Positions 9,213 to 19,794 of a stretch of DNA of 47,715 nt are shown piece by piece; the first letter of the stretch is position 1, and each line of letters begins with the position of its first letter. Below the pieces are notes generated by a model. The model saw nothing but the letters and a program-made list of their open reading frames with translations, did no database searches and was not told where the DNA came from. Source of the stretch: Acidobacteriota bacterium (GTDB lineage: Bacteria > Acidobacteriota > Aminicenantia > S016-38); assembly GCA_015486055.1 (NCBI GenBank), contig WFSJ01000039.1:1-47715 (forward strand), given 5' to 3'. Position numbers and translations under genes: made by a program.

Positions 9213-9988
9213 CTCAGGATAATTCCCACATATTTTAGATTCCTGAAGTTGAAATAAGGATTTACTTCTATTTTCAGGAAAATGTATTTCCCTCTTCTTA
9301 CTCTCCCTATCTTTCCTATCTTGACCCCTTCAGGAAATATTCCATCAAGACCTGAGGTAAGAACCTCCTCCCCCTTTTTCGGATATTGGGTTATATAAAT
9401 ATAGTCAAGGAATAGGAGCTTTTCCCCTGTTCCCCTCAGTACCCCTGCACCTTCCTTTATCTCCGCTCCTATTGAGGAATAAGGATTCGTTATGGGTTCT
9501 ACCGCAGAACTTGAATAGGTTATGGGCTCAACAGTTTTCCCAATAAGGTTCCCTTCCATGTCGATAACAGGGAGGTATTCCCTTACTCCATCTCTTTTTC
9601 CCCTATCAATATAGAATTTGAGCCTTGAATTTTCTGGGGTAAGAAATACTGTCTTAGCCACTATCATTTTAAACCTTAAAGGTGGAAATTTTTCAAAAAT
9701 CTTAAAGTGCTCAAGTTCCTCCCTTAATCTTAGATTTTCCATCCTGAGGCGAAGGAATTTCCTCTTCAAATTTTTCTCTTCTTTTATCGCTTCCGAAGCT
9801 TTCCCCAGAACTTTTATCCTATGAGAAATGCCCTCCTGAAAATTAGAAATTGCTGAGTTTACCGAGCGAAAAAAAACTATACCTGACGCCAACGAATCAC
9901 TGATAAAATTTGAGGAAGATCTGTTTGCGATGATTAACAAAAAGTTAAAGATTATTAGGAAAAAATAGCTTCTGTAGCTGCCATGCAA
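9206..9988 (-). CDS. mreC: Rod shape-determining protein MreC
   Basis: This 260-residue protein has one N-terminal transmembrane helix (about 5-22), a coiled coil (about 60-95) and a C-terminal periplasmic double beta-barrel with VIDMEGNLIGKTVE and GLDGIFPEGVKIGKI, the usual MreC signature. It joins cytoplasmic MreB to the periplasmic PBP2. The best start is TTG at 9988, 4 nt after the mreB stop; the ATG 4 nt further on is in another frame and quickly stops. Its fit to the family is good despite the non-ATG start. Confidence 0.92.
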   Translation of the reverse strand: MHGSYRSYFFLIIFNFLLIIANRSSSNFISDSLASGIVFFRSVNSAISNFQEGISHRIKVLGKASEAIKEEKNLKRKFLRLRMENLRLREELEHFKIFEKFPPLRFKMIVAKTVFLTPENSRLKFYIDRGKRDGVREYLPVIDMEGNLIGKTVEPITYSSSAVEPITNPYSSIGAEIKEGAGVLRGTGEKLLFLDYIYITQYPKKGEEVLTSGLDGIFPEGVKIGKIGRVRRGKYIFLKIEVNPYFNFRNLKYVGIILRW

Positions 9989-9992
9989 TTTT

Positions 9993-11012
9993 TTAACCCA
10001 CAGATAGCTTTTTCAATAGATCCAAATTCTCCAGAATATTTCCAGCTCCAATAACCACGCTTGAAAGTGGGTCTCTTGCAATGGTAACCGGAAGCCCGAT
10101 TTCCTCGCTTACTCTTTTGTCAAGGTTTTTAAGAAGAGAACCTCCTCCTGTAAGAGTTATTCCCCTTTCCAAAATATCGGCTGAAAGCTCTGGTGGAGTT
10201 TCCTCAAGGGTATCTTTTATTGCATCTATTATTAACCTTACAACTGGCTCAAGGGCTTCCTTTACATCTTTTTCACTTATAGTTACATTCTTTGGGAGCC
10301 CTTTCTTTAGATCTCTTCCCTTCATATCCATTTCTCTTGAATCTTCAGTTAAATATGCAGAACCAATATCTATTTTTATGTGTTCTGCGCTCCTTTCTCC
10401 TATAAGGAGATTAAACCTGTTTTTCATATAGCTTTTTATTCCCTCATCCATCTCATTGCCGGCTATCCTTATCGTCTTACTCCTTACAATCCCTGCTAAG
10501 GAGATAACTGCCACATCAGTTGTGCCACCTCCTATATCAGCAATCATGCTCCCAGTCGGTTCTTCAACGGGAAGGCCCGCTCCTACAGCAGCAGCCATGG
10601 ATTGCTCAACCATGTAAACTTCCCTTGATCTTACTCTTAAAGCTACATCTCTTACCGCTCTTCTTTCCACCTGGGTTATCCCGGAAGGAATGCCTATCAC
10701 AACTCTGGGCCTAACCCATGTGCTATTTCTCAAAGCTTTTCTCAGAAAGATCTCAAGCATTTTCTCGGCTGCCTCAAAATCGGCAATCACTCCATCTCTC
10801 AAAGGCATAATAGCAGACATTTTTTCCGGGGTCTTCCCCAGCATTCTTTTGGCTTCATTCCCTGTGGCCAGAACCTTCCCACTGCCCTTGTCCATTGCAA
10901 CTATAGAAGGCTCCCTTAAAACAATCCCCTTGCCTTTCATATAAATAAGAGTATTTGCTGTTCCAAGGTCAATTGCGAGGTCTGCGCCCTTTAGGAAATC
11001 AAAAAATCCCAT
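9993..11012 (-). CDS. mreB: Rod shape-determining actin MreB
   Basis: This 339-residue bacterial actin forms membrane-bound filaments that orient cell-wall synthesis. It has DLGTANTLIYMKGKGIVL (phosphate 1 loop), IADIGGGTTDVAVIS (phosphate 2) and the C-terminal GITLTGGGSLL adenosine motif. The N-terminal MGFFDFLKG is the usual amphipathic anchor region, which favours the ATG at 11012, preceded by GGGGA and directly after the TAA of the FecR-like gene. An ATG at 11024 overlapping that gene is the alternative. It is second in the operon. Confidence 0.97.
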   Translation of the reverse strand: MGFFDFLKGADLAIDLGTANTLIYMKGKGIVLREPSIVAMDKGSGKVLATGNEAKRMLGKTPEKMSAIMPLRDGVIADFEAAEKMLEIFLRKALRNSTWVRPRVVIGIPSGITQVERRAVRDVALRVRSREVYMVEQSMAAAVGAGLPVEEPTGSMIADIGGGTTDVAVISLAGIVRSKTIRIAGNEMDEGIKSYMKNRFNLLIGERSAEHIKIDIGSAYLTEDSREMDMKGRDLKKGLPKNVTISEKDVKEALEPVVRLIIDAIKDTLEETPPELSADILERGITLTGGGSLLKNLDKRVSEEIGLPVTIARDPLSSVVIGAGNILENLDLLKKLSVG

Positions 11013-11013
11013 T

Positions 11014-11970
11014 TTAGTCCCCATATATTACCACTTCTTTCTGTTTCTTCGTCATGTTTCCTGCTGAATCCACTGCTTCAATCACAACGGTTTTTACCCC
11101 AGATTTATTATAATAAAGGGTAGAATAAAAATTCCCATAGCTATCCGCCCTTACAAGCTTTCCATTTACATATATCTTAACCCCTATCTCTGTTTTCCCT
11201 GTTATTATAACAACTCTGCCCTTGGGAGTGATGGTAACATCAAGGAATGGAGGAGTCTCATCTATTTTCGCCAGCTCTTTTTTAAGGTCCTTTACCTTAA
11301 AAACCTCTGGCTCTGAACATACATATAAGGGGAAATATAAACATTTCCTCAAGTAGTAAACACCGTTTTTTAGCACAAATTTCTTGAACCCGTTAATTTC
11401 CCCGGTAAAGAAATTTTCTGAAAATAGGGGATTTCTTGAGATCTCAACGGAAAAATTTCCTGAACTATTCACAGTCAAATGCCCATTCGAAACAGAAAAA
11501 TCTGGCTTTGAAATTGATACCTTCATTTTTTCCCCTGCTGAAAAACATTCCCCTTCTCTAAGAGAAATCCTCCCTACCTCAGCTTCTCCTTTTAAAACAC
11601 ATACCCCTTTATCAAAAACAAAACCCTCACCAGCAAAACTCAATGTTCCAAAGCCTGTTTTTATTATAGACTTCCCTTTATACTCAATCCTCCCTTTCTC
11701 AAATTTAACCCCTTCTACCAGAAAATTCACATCTGTATTGTCATGAATGAGGAAATATGAACCATTTTTCAGGATCTCAACATCACCGGAACCTGTCTTT
11801 ACCAGTATTTTCCTGTTTTCGCTTTTCACAAGAACCTCCCCATTTGAGGAAAGGAGCTTCGGCTTGGTTATTAACTGTTGTTCATTGTTTCTTTTTCCCC
11901 TGCTCAGTAAGAAAAGAACCAGAAATAATAAAACTGAGGCCAGAAAAAGATACAATATCACTCTTTTCAT
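11014..11970 (-). CDS. FecR-like membrane-anchored protein with a C-terminal Ig-like domain
   Basis: This 318-residue protein has a single N-terminal membrane anchor (about 4-23) followed by a FecR-like beta-rich region (about 45-170; typical phrases VKTGSGDVEILKNGSYF and GEAEVGRISLREGECFSAG). From about 240 a Glucodextran_B/bacterial Ig-like module reads TGKTEIGVKIYVNGKLV and EAVDSAGN. FecR domains in such proteins are periplasmic and often bind peptidoglycan or other envelope partners. As the first gene of the mre run, abutting mreB, it may be an elongasome or wall-binding accessory. No catalytic motif is seen. It lacks an SD; TAAATT ends 6 nt before the ATG. Confidence 0.7.
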   Translation of the reverse strand: MKRVILYLFLASVLLFLVLFLLSRGKRNNEQQLITKPKLLSSNGEVLVKSENRKILVKTGSGDVEILKNGSYFLIHDNTDVNFLVEGVKFEKGRIEYKGKSIIKTGFGTLSFAGEGFVFDKGVCVLKGEAEVGRISLREGECFSAGEKMKVSISKPDFSVSNGHLTVNSSGNFSVEISRNPLFSENFFTGEINGFKKFVLKNGVYYLRKCLYFPLYVCSEPEVFKVKDLKKELAKIDETPPFLDVTITPKGRVVIITGKTEIGVKIYVNGKLVRADSYGNFYSTLYYNKSGVKTVVIEAVDSAGNMTKKQKEVVIYGD

Positions 11971-11976
11971 AAAAGT

Positions 11977-11985
11977 AATTTATCA
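11977..11985 (-). promoter_or_regulatory. Possible leaderless promoter of the FecR-mre run
   Basis: On the minus strand, TGA-TAAATT (an extended -10, 4 of 6 matches to the -10 consensus) ends exactly 6 nt before the ATG at 11970. There is no SD in between. If used, transcription would start at or next to the A of the ATG. It is one of several with the same spacing in this window. Confidence 0.4.
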
Positions 11986-12000
11986 AAAATGGTAAGAAAT

Positions 12001-12028
12001 TTCAAAAAAACCTCTGTAATGTTAAGAT
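12001..12028 (+). promoter_or_regulatory. Possible leaderless promoter of trmI-purB
   Basis: TTCAAA (12001-12006), a 16-bp spacer and TAAGAT (12023-12028, preceded by TG at 12020-12021) form an extended -10 promoter. The -10 ends 6 nt before the ATG at 12035. No SD is present. It is divergent from the FecR-mre promoter within a 64-bp gap. Confidence 0.5.
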
Positions 12029-12034
12029 TTAACC

Positions 12035-12781
12035 ATGAAGATAGGAAATAAAATACTTCTTTACAGCGGCAAAAAATTCCTGACATCCTTTGAGCCGGGA
12101 AAAAAGATTCACACTCACCTTGGGAAAATAACACTTCCCGACGAGCTTGAATTCGGGAATATCCTGAATTCTTCAACAGGAAAAGAGTTCTTGGTTCTCA
12201 GACCATCCATCTCTGACTTAATGAAGGGAGTAAAGAGAAAAACTACAATAACATATCCAAAGGATGCAGGAATAATGCTTCTTGAGGCAGGGGTGAGGAG
12301 CGGATCAATTGTGGGCGAAGCAGGGACAGGCTCAGGCTCTTTTACCCTTCTTCTTTCCATGACAGTGGGGAAAGAGGGAAAGGTCTATTCCTTTGAAAAG
12401 AGGAAGGAATTCATAGAGCTTGCCCTTGAGAATCTTAAGGTCTCGCCATGGGATAATTACGAGATAATAGAAAGGGATGTTTACTATGAAGGCTTCGTAG
12501 GTCACAAATTCGATTCCCTTTTTATAGATCTTCCAGAACCATGGGAAGTTGTAAAACAGGGAAGAGAAGCAATAAAAGGAGGAGGAATATGGGTCTCACT
12601 TTCACCTAATACGGAACAGGTAAAAAAGACCGTATTAACTCTTCAGGAGGAAGGTTTCGTGAGAATAAACAGCTTTGAAACACTGAGAAGGGAAATGGTA
12701 GTAAGAAGCTATGGGACAAGGCCTAAAGAGATAATGAGATCCCATACTGGATATATTACAGTAGCCTGGAGGGGAAAATGA
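12035..12781 (+). CDS. trmI: tRNA (adenine(58)-N1)-methyltransferase TrmI
   Basis: This 248-residue class I SAM methyltransferase makes m1A58 in the T-loop of tRNAs. It shows the small N-terminal beta domain followed by TITYPKDAGIMLLEAG, SAM motif I GEAGTGSGSFTLLL (from G94), the acidic motif after beta-2 (YSFEKRKEF) and motif IV FIDLPEPW, which is characteristic of TrmI. m1A58 supports tRNA stability and is common in thermophiles and actinobacteria. It overlaps purB by 4 nt. No SD precedes the ATG; see the promoter at 12001-12028. Confidence 0.92.
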   Translation: MKIGNKILLYSGKKFLTSFEPGKKIHTHLGKITLPDELEFGNILNSSTGKEFLVLRPSISDLMKGVKRKTTITYPKDAGIMLLEAGVRSGSIVGEAGTGSGSFTLLLSMTVGKEGKVYSFEKRKEFIELALENLKVSPWDNYEIIERDVYYEGFVGHKFDSLFIDLPEPWEVVKQGREAIKGGGIWVSLSPNTEQVKKTVLTLQEEGFVRINSFETLRREMVVRSYGTRPKEIMRSHTGYITVAWRGK

Positions 12782-14061
12782 TTGATAGATATAGCCTTGA
12801 GCCAATGAAAACCCTGTGGTCAGAGGAAGAAAAATTCAAAAGATGGATGGAGGTTGAAATAGCAGCTGCAGAAGCAATGTCTGAGCTTGGAATTATTCCG
12901 AAGGAGGCTGCAAGGGCAATAAGGGAAAAGTCAGGTTTTGACATCGGTGAGATAGAGAAAAGGGAAAAGATTACCCATCATGATGTTGCCGCTTTCGTTG
13001 ACGTTATGGCAAAAAAGGTAGGGAAAGAGGGAAAATATATTCATTTCGGGATGACCTCTTACGATGTTGTGGATACAGCCCTTTGTATGATAATGAAAAG
13101 GGGCCTTGAAATAATTCTTGAGAAGGCTGAAAAACTGAAAGAAGTGCTGAAAGAACTGGCATTAAAGTATAAATTTACTCCTCAGATGGGAAGAACACAT
13201 GGGATTCATGCAGAACCAATAACCTTTGGTGTAAAACTGCTGGTTTATTACCAGGAAATGCTGAGAAATATAGGCAGGCTTAGGAGGGCAAAGGAAATAA
13301 TATCTGTGGGGAAACTTTCCGGAGCTGTTGGCACCTTTTCCCAGCTTCCTCCTGAGGTGGAGGAACTCACTATGGAGAAATTAGGACTTAAATCAGCTTT
13401 GGCCTCCACACAGGTCTTACAGAGGGATCGTCACAGCGAAGTCTTATGGTCATTGGTAGTTACTGCCTCTACATTGGAAAAAATAGCCCTTGAGATTCGC
13501 AATCTCCAGAGGACAGAGGTTTCAGAGGTGGAAGAACCTTTTAAAGGTGGCCAAAAGGGCTCATCCGCGATGCCTCATAAGAAAAACCCTGTGCGAAGCG
13601 AAAGGATATGCGGAATAGCAAGATTGCTCAGGGGCTATTTGATAACTGCCTTAGAGAACAATGCTCTGTGGCACGAGAGGGATATTTCGCACTCTTCTGT
13701 TGAAAGGATCATAATTCCCGACTCTTTTCTCATCCTTGATTTTGCCCTGAATGAGGCAGAGAATATCCTTAAAAATTTAAGAATAAATCCTCAAAGGATG
13801 AAGAAAAACATCTGGGGAAACTACGGCCTTTTCCTTTCACAGAGGGTACTATTGGCTCTCGTTAAAAGAGGTTGGAGCAGGAACGAAGCATATAGAAAAG
13901 TCCAATCTCTTACAATGAAGGCAATGAATGAGGAGAGGGATTTCAGGGAGATCATCAGGGAAGGATTGAAAAATGAAATAGAAAACACCGAAGAATTTTT
14001 TTCTCTAAATTATTACTTCAGGCACATAGATAGAATATTCTCAAGGTGTCTTGACGAATAA
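12778..14061 (+). CDS. purB: Adenylosuccinate lyase
   Basis: This 427-residue fumarase/aspartase-superfamily enzyme catalyses two steps of purine synthesis: SAICAR to AICAR and adenylosuccinate to AMP. The signature loop GSSAMPHKKNP (261-271) carries the catalytic serine, and T140-H141 in GRTHGIHAEP supplies the general acid. The N-terminus IDRYSLEPMKTLWSEE is typical of PurB rather than of argininosuccinate lyase. The ATG overlaps the trmI stop (ATGA) and has a GGAGGGG SD. The last 21 bp overlap, tail to tail, the 3' end of the GT-C gene on the other strand. Confidence 0.96.
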   Translation: MIDRYSLEPMKTLWSEEEKFKRWMEVEIAAAEAMSELGIIPKEAARAIREKSGFDIGEIEKREKITHHDVAAFVDVMAKKVGKEGKYIHFGMTSYDVVDTALCMIMKRGLEIILEKAEKLKEVLKELALKYKFTPQMGRTHGIHAEPITFGVKLLVYYQEMLRNIGRLRRAKEIISVGKLSGAVGTFSQLPPEVEELTMEKLGLKSALASTQVLQRDRHSEVLWSLVVTASTLEKIALEIRNLQRTEVSEVEEPFKGGQKGSSAMPHKKNPVRSERICGIARLLRGYLITALENNALWHERDISHSSVERIIIPDSFLILDFALNEAENILKNLRINPQRMKKNIWGNYGLFLSQRVLLALVKRGWSRNEAYRKVQSLTMKAMNEERDFREIIREGLKNEIENTEEFFSLNYYFRHIDRIFSRCLDE

Positions 14062-15927
14062 AACTTTCTGGGCAAGAAGGAAAAGCGAATCGGACAAATT
14101 TATGATCTTTCCTGAAACCTTCCCTCCCTCCCACTGAAATTTCCCTAAACAAGGGTACCAGGTAACCTTGTAAGGATAAAACCTGTATACTTTACCTCCC
14201 AGGACCAGCAATACAGCCGTTCCCTTTCCCCTAACTTTCAGGAAGAACCTGTAATTACCAGGGGGAAGAGTAAAGGAAAAAGAACGGGAAGAACGGGGAG
14301 GAAATGCCTGGGTTTCCTTGAAGTCATATAGGTAAAAATTGCCAAGGTTCAGGAAATTTTTCCCCTCCTCTTTGTATTTTCCTTCTTCGTAAACATCGGG
14401 TAAGAAAGTTGAATATATTCTGAGTTTCTCCTCAAGCAAGGGATCACTAATTTTATAAAAAGTATATTTCAAAAACGGCACAACAGCACTTTGGGAAATT
14501 GTCCATTCCCCTATCTCTTCCCACTGCTTTGGGAGAGCTTTTCCTATAGATTTTTTGTAAACGATAGCAAGGTCTGCATGACTATTTGCTAAATAATTTT
14601 TCAAAAGAGCGACCTTTTTCTTAGGAGGTATGGGAGCTTTTCTTATCCTGTAAACCTCCCCATCCGCAAGCCCTCCAAAATCAACAATTTTAATGTGGTC
14701 ATTATAGAAGGACACAGCCCCTATATCATTGATAACCACTTTCCCTTCGGGATAAAACATCCCTATAAACCTCGCCATCTGTATATGCTGGGAGTAAATG
14801 TTGGAACAGGCGATGGGAACCATGAAGTTTGCAAGGAAGATTTCACCAAAGGAAAACAAAAGAAACCCCAGGAAAACTGCAAAGCCTGTCTTTTGAAATT
14901 TCTCCTCAGAGAATATCTCAAGGAGAAACACAAGAATAATAGCAAAGAGATAACTTTGATATCTGGGGGGATTGGTAAAATAGGAAAAGGTTGCATGAAT
15001 CAGTAGAACGACAGCGGGTAAGTAAAAAAGCGACTTCCTTCTTCTGGAAAAAGCCGCAAGAAGGAGCAAAGCGAAAAATATCAGCACAAAGGGGAGAATT
15101 TGATACTGGGAATGGCTAAAATAAATGGAAAACCTATCCTGTGTTTCCTTGAGAAATTGAACAAAAGCTTGGTAAATTTTTCCTCTGAACAGATAAGAAA
15201 GAAAAAGGGAATTTCCCTTAATGGAAATAGAAGAGGGGAAAGGTCCCCATCCATGGGCAATGTTTACTACGGCAAAAACCGCTGGAACAGCGGAAGATGT
15301 CCCCAACAAAATCAAGGTTTCTTTAAATTTCCTCTCCAAGAACAATACAAAAAGAAAAGGTAGGAGGATGAAATAGGTTTCATATCTCACTCCAACGGCA
15401 ATAAGGGAAATCCAGTATATTGAAGGCTTTAGCACACTGGTTTTTAGATAACTCAAGATCTCCAAGGAAAGCAGTAGAACGACAATGATATGGAGAATGT
15501 GCTCCATTCCTGAGTAAATCAGATGATAAATTGGAAGGACAGCAAGGAAAACAGTAATTATAAAGAAGGAAATGTAAAGATTATACCTAAAAGTGATTTT
15601 CCACAGAAGATAAATGAGAATAATGGAGAGAACAATGTTGAAAATAAGAGGTATCCAGGTATTCACGCCAAAGATGAGAAACGAAAAGCTTAGCAAAAGG
15701 TCCCAGAGAATGGATGATGCAGCAGGTGTATATTTCCTGGGAGTTATGCCAAAGACACCGTGCTTTGCAAGATTCTTTGAAAGAGCCATATGAATATAAG
15801 CATCGTCATAGGAATAGACCATCTCTCCATTGGTCCTTAGGAAAACAGCCCTGTGAACAAGAACAAGGAAAAATACAAATACTAAAAAAATCAGGATAAG
15901 GAACTCAACCCTTCTGGAAATCCCCAT
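14041..15927 (-). CDS. GT-C-fold membrane glycosyltransferase-like protein
   Basis: This 628-residue protein has about ten or more transmembrane helices in the first 390 residues and a soluble C-terminal domain. The first periplasmic loop carries the acidic pair in SYDDAYIHMALSKNL, the place where GT-C enzymes (PMT/ArnT/GT39-like) bind metal and the polyprenyl-phosphate sugar. The donor and acceptor cannot be told from sequence. It is the last gene of the octaheme-cytochrome run, 22 bp after the RNase HIII gene, but TAGAAT ends 6 nt before its ATG and there is no SD, so it may have its own leaderless transcript. Its 3' end overlaps purB by 21 bp. Confidence 0.7.
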   Translation of the reverse strand: MGISRRVEFLILIFLVFVFFLVLVHRAVFLRTNGEMVYSYDDAYIHMALSKNLAKHGVFGITPRKYTPAASSILWDLLLSFSFLIFGVNTWIPLIFNIVLSIILIYLLWKITFRYNLYISFFIITVFLAVLPIYHLIYSGMEHILHIIVVLLLSLEILSYLKTSVLKPSIYWISLIAVGVRYETYFILLPFLFVLFLERKFKETLILLGTSSAVPAVFAVVNIAHGWGPFPSSISIKGNSLFLSYLFRGKIYQAFVQFLKETQDRFSIYFSHSQYQILPFVLIFFALLLLAAFSRRRKSLFYLPAVVLLIHATFSYFTNPPRYQSYLFAIILVFLLEIFSEEKFQKTGFAVFLGFLLFSFGEIFLANFMVPIACSNIYSQHIQMARFIGMFYPEGKVVINDIGAVSFYNDHIKIVDFGGLADGEVYRIRKAPIPPKKKVALLKNYLANSHADLAIVYKKSIGKALPKQWEEIGEWTISQSAVVPFLKYTFYKISDPLLEEKLRIYSTFLPDVYEEGKYKEEGKNFLNLGNFYLYDFKETQAFPPRSSRSFSFTLPPGNYRFFLKVRGKGTAVLLVLGGKVYRFYPYKVTWYPCLGKFQWEGGKVSGKIINLSDSLFLLAQKVLFVKTP

Positions 15928-15933
15928 AGATGA

Positions 15934-15957
15934 ATTCTATATTTTTTACTTAGGAAC
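15934..15957 (-). promoter_or_regulatory. Possible leaderless promoter of the GT-C gene
   Basis: On the minus strand TAGAAT occupies 15934-15939 and ends exactly 6 nt before the ATG at 15927. A TTGAGT lies 18 bp further upstream at the end of the RNase HIII gene. No SD is seen between the -10-like box and the ATG. Confidence 0.45.
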
Positions 15958-16582
15958 ACTCAAGTTTTGAGGTTATCTTGAAGTGAAGCTTCGCATATTT
16001 CTGAAGAAGAGATTTCCCTCCCTTCTTAAGAAGCTGGCAGGCAACCTCCTCAATTTTCTCTGACGAAGATCCTAAGGGAAGCTCTATACCCAGTTTGTCA
16101 GACTCCCTTTCCATCCAGGAAACGAATCTGAACCTCGAAAGCACGGAAGCTGCTGCAACAGGTATGTATTTTTCTCCTCCTTCCTCCTCTATAATTTCAA
16201 TTTTTATGTTCTTTTTTTTAAGAAATCTCTGAAATTCTCCTCTCTTTGAGAATTTGTCCAGTATGGCTATTTCTACATCGTTTCTTGATGAAATTAGGTT
16301 TTCTAAGGCTCTTGAATGCGCCCATCCAAGCAACATATTAAGGTTCTTAAACTTAAGGTAGAGAGAATTATATCTCTCAGGGGAAATTAGAACAGTTGAA
16401 TGGGGATATTTTTCTATTATCACTGCAAGTTCCTTTATCCTTCCCTTAGTGTGTCTTTTGCTGTCCTTCAGTCCTAAGGAATCAAGATGTGATATAGCTT
16501 CGCCGCTAAGAGCAACGGCACCTGCAACAATGGGACCGAAATAATCTCCCTTACCGCTTTCGTCAAGACCTGCTATAAGCAA
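15950..16582 (-). CDS. rnhC: Ribonuclease HIII, short form lacking the N-terminal domain
   Basis: This 210-residue type 2 RNase H removes RNA from RNA-DNA hybrids in the cytoplasm. The opening GLDESGKGDYFGPIVAG is the HIII signature (D7, E8), followed by GLKDSK (D40) and AILDKFS (D109). AAASVLSRFRF marks the C-terminal part. Typical RNase HIII proteins are about 300 residues with an N-terminal TBP-like DUF3378 domain; here the catalytic core starts at residue 5. The TTG at 16582 has a clear SD (AGGTGA) and directly abuts the NfnB stop, so there is no room for a longer form. RNase HII is the alternative, but the DESGKGDYFGP motif argues for HIII. Confidence 0.85.
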   Translation of the reverse strand: MLIAGLDESGKGDYFGPIVAGAVALSGEAISHLDSLGLKDSKRHTKGRIKELAVIIEKYPHSTVLISPERYNSLYLKFKNLNMLLGWAHSRALENLISSRNDVEIAILDKFSKRGEFQRFLKKKNIKIEIIEEEGGEKYIPVAAASVLSRFRFVSWMERESDKLGIELPLGSSSEKIEEVACQLLKKGGKSLLQKYAKLHFKITSKLECS

Positions 16583-18942
<2,360 letters not shown>

Positions 18943-18954
18943 AAATCCCTCCTT

Positions 18955-19794
18955 TTATTGATAAGCGTGCAATGCACCTTCTGCCGAAGGCAGATAATTA
19001 ACACCAACATAAGTCATAATTATAACAGCAAACCCTATTATGGAAAGGATAGCTGATTTCTTTCCTTTCCATCCTTTAACATACCTCATGTGAAGATATA
19101 TCAAATACACAAACCATGTTATAAGGGCCCAGTTCTCCTTGGGGTCCCAGCTCCAGAAAGCGCCCCATGCTCCCTTGGCCCAGATAGCTCCCAATGACAA
19201 TCCCAAGGTAAGGAACATAAACCCATAGAGTATAGCCCTGTAGGAAAAGATATCGTAATCCTTCCACATCTGGCCACTCCAGTGGGCCTCGCCAAGATAT
19301 CTCCTCTTAGGAAAAGGAAAATAAAGAACACTCATTAAAAAACCTATGAAAAGAAAAGAATATCCTGCAAAATAAAGGACCACATGGGGAATAAACCAGG
19401 CAGAGCGAAGCGACGGTGGAAGATTGATCTTCACAAGATCAGTAAATACCATGGAAAACACAAGAACGAAAAGATTAAAAAAACTGACGAATCCTCCGAG
19501 AAAATATAGATTTTCGGTCTTTTCAAGAACAAAATATATGAGCGATATGTTCCACACCAAAAATACAAGGGATTGAAACATTGTTTTAAAAGGAGGTTGA
19601 CCTGTTGAAAGCCATGCTTTCAATATGTAAACTGTAATTAAAGCAAACCCAAGGAGAAAAAGAATGTTTGCCTGAAATTTAAATTTTTTTCTTCCTATGG
19701 AAGAAATGTAAAAAAGTCCTCCCAGAAGGAAAGAAAAAATGGCAATAATGTAGATATAACCCTCACTCAATAATCTGTAGTATATTAGCTCCAT
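18955..19794 (-). CDS. ccsA: Cytochrome c synthase subunit CcsA/ResC
   Basis: This 279-residue polytopic membrane protein is the heme-channel half of system II cytochrome c biogenesis and delivers heme to CXXCH apocytochromes outside the membrane. The tryptophan-rich WWD motif is at 205-222 (GAWGAFWSWDPKENW), flanked by candidate heme-ligand histidines H137, H235 and H276. Eight helices are apparent. A GGAGG SD precedes the ATG, which overlaps resB by 10 nt. It lies in one operon with an eight-heme cytochrome that would be its client. Confidence 0.93.
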   Translation of the reverse strand: MELIYYRLLSEGYIYIIAIFSFLLGGLFYISSIGRKKFKFQANILFLLGFALITVYILKAWLSTGQPPFKTMFQSLVFLVWNISLIYFVLEKTENLYFLGGFVSFFNLFVLVFSMVFTDLVKINLPPSLRSAWFIPHVVLYFAGYSFLFIGFLMSVLYFPFPKRRYLGEAHWSGQMWKDYDIFSYRAILYGFMFLTLGLSLGAIWAKGAWGAFWSWDPKENWALITWFVYLIYLHMRYVKGWKGKKSAILSIIGFAVIIMTYVGVNYLPSAEGALHAYQ

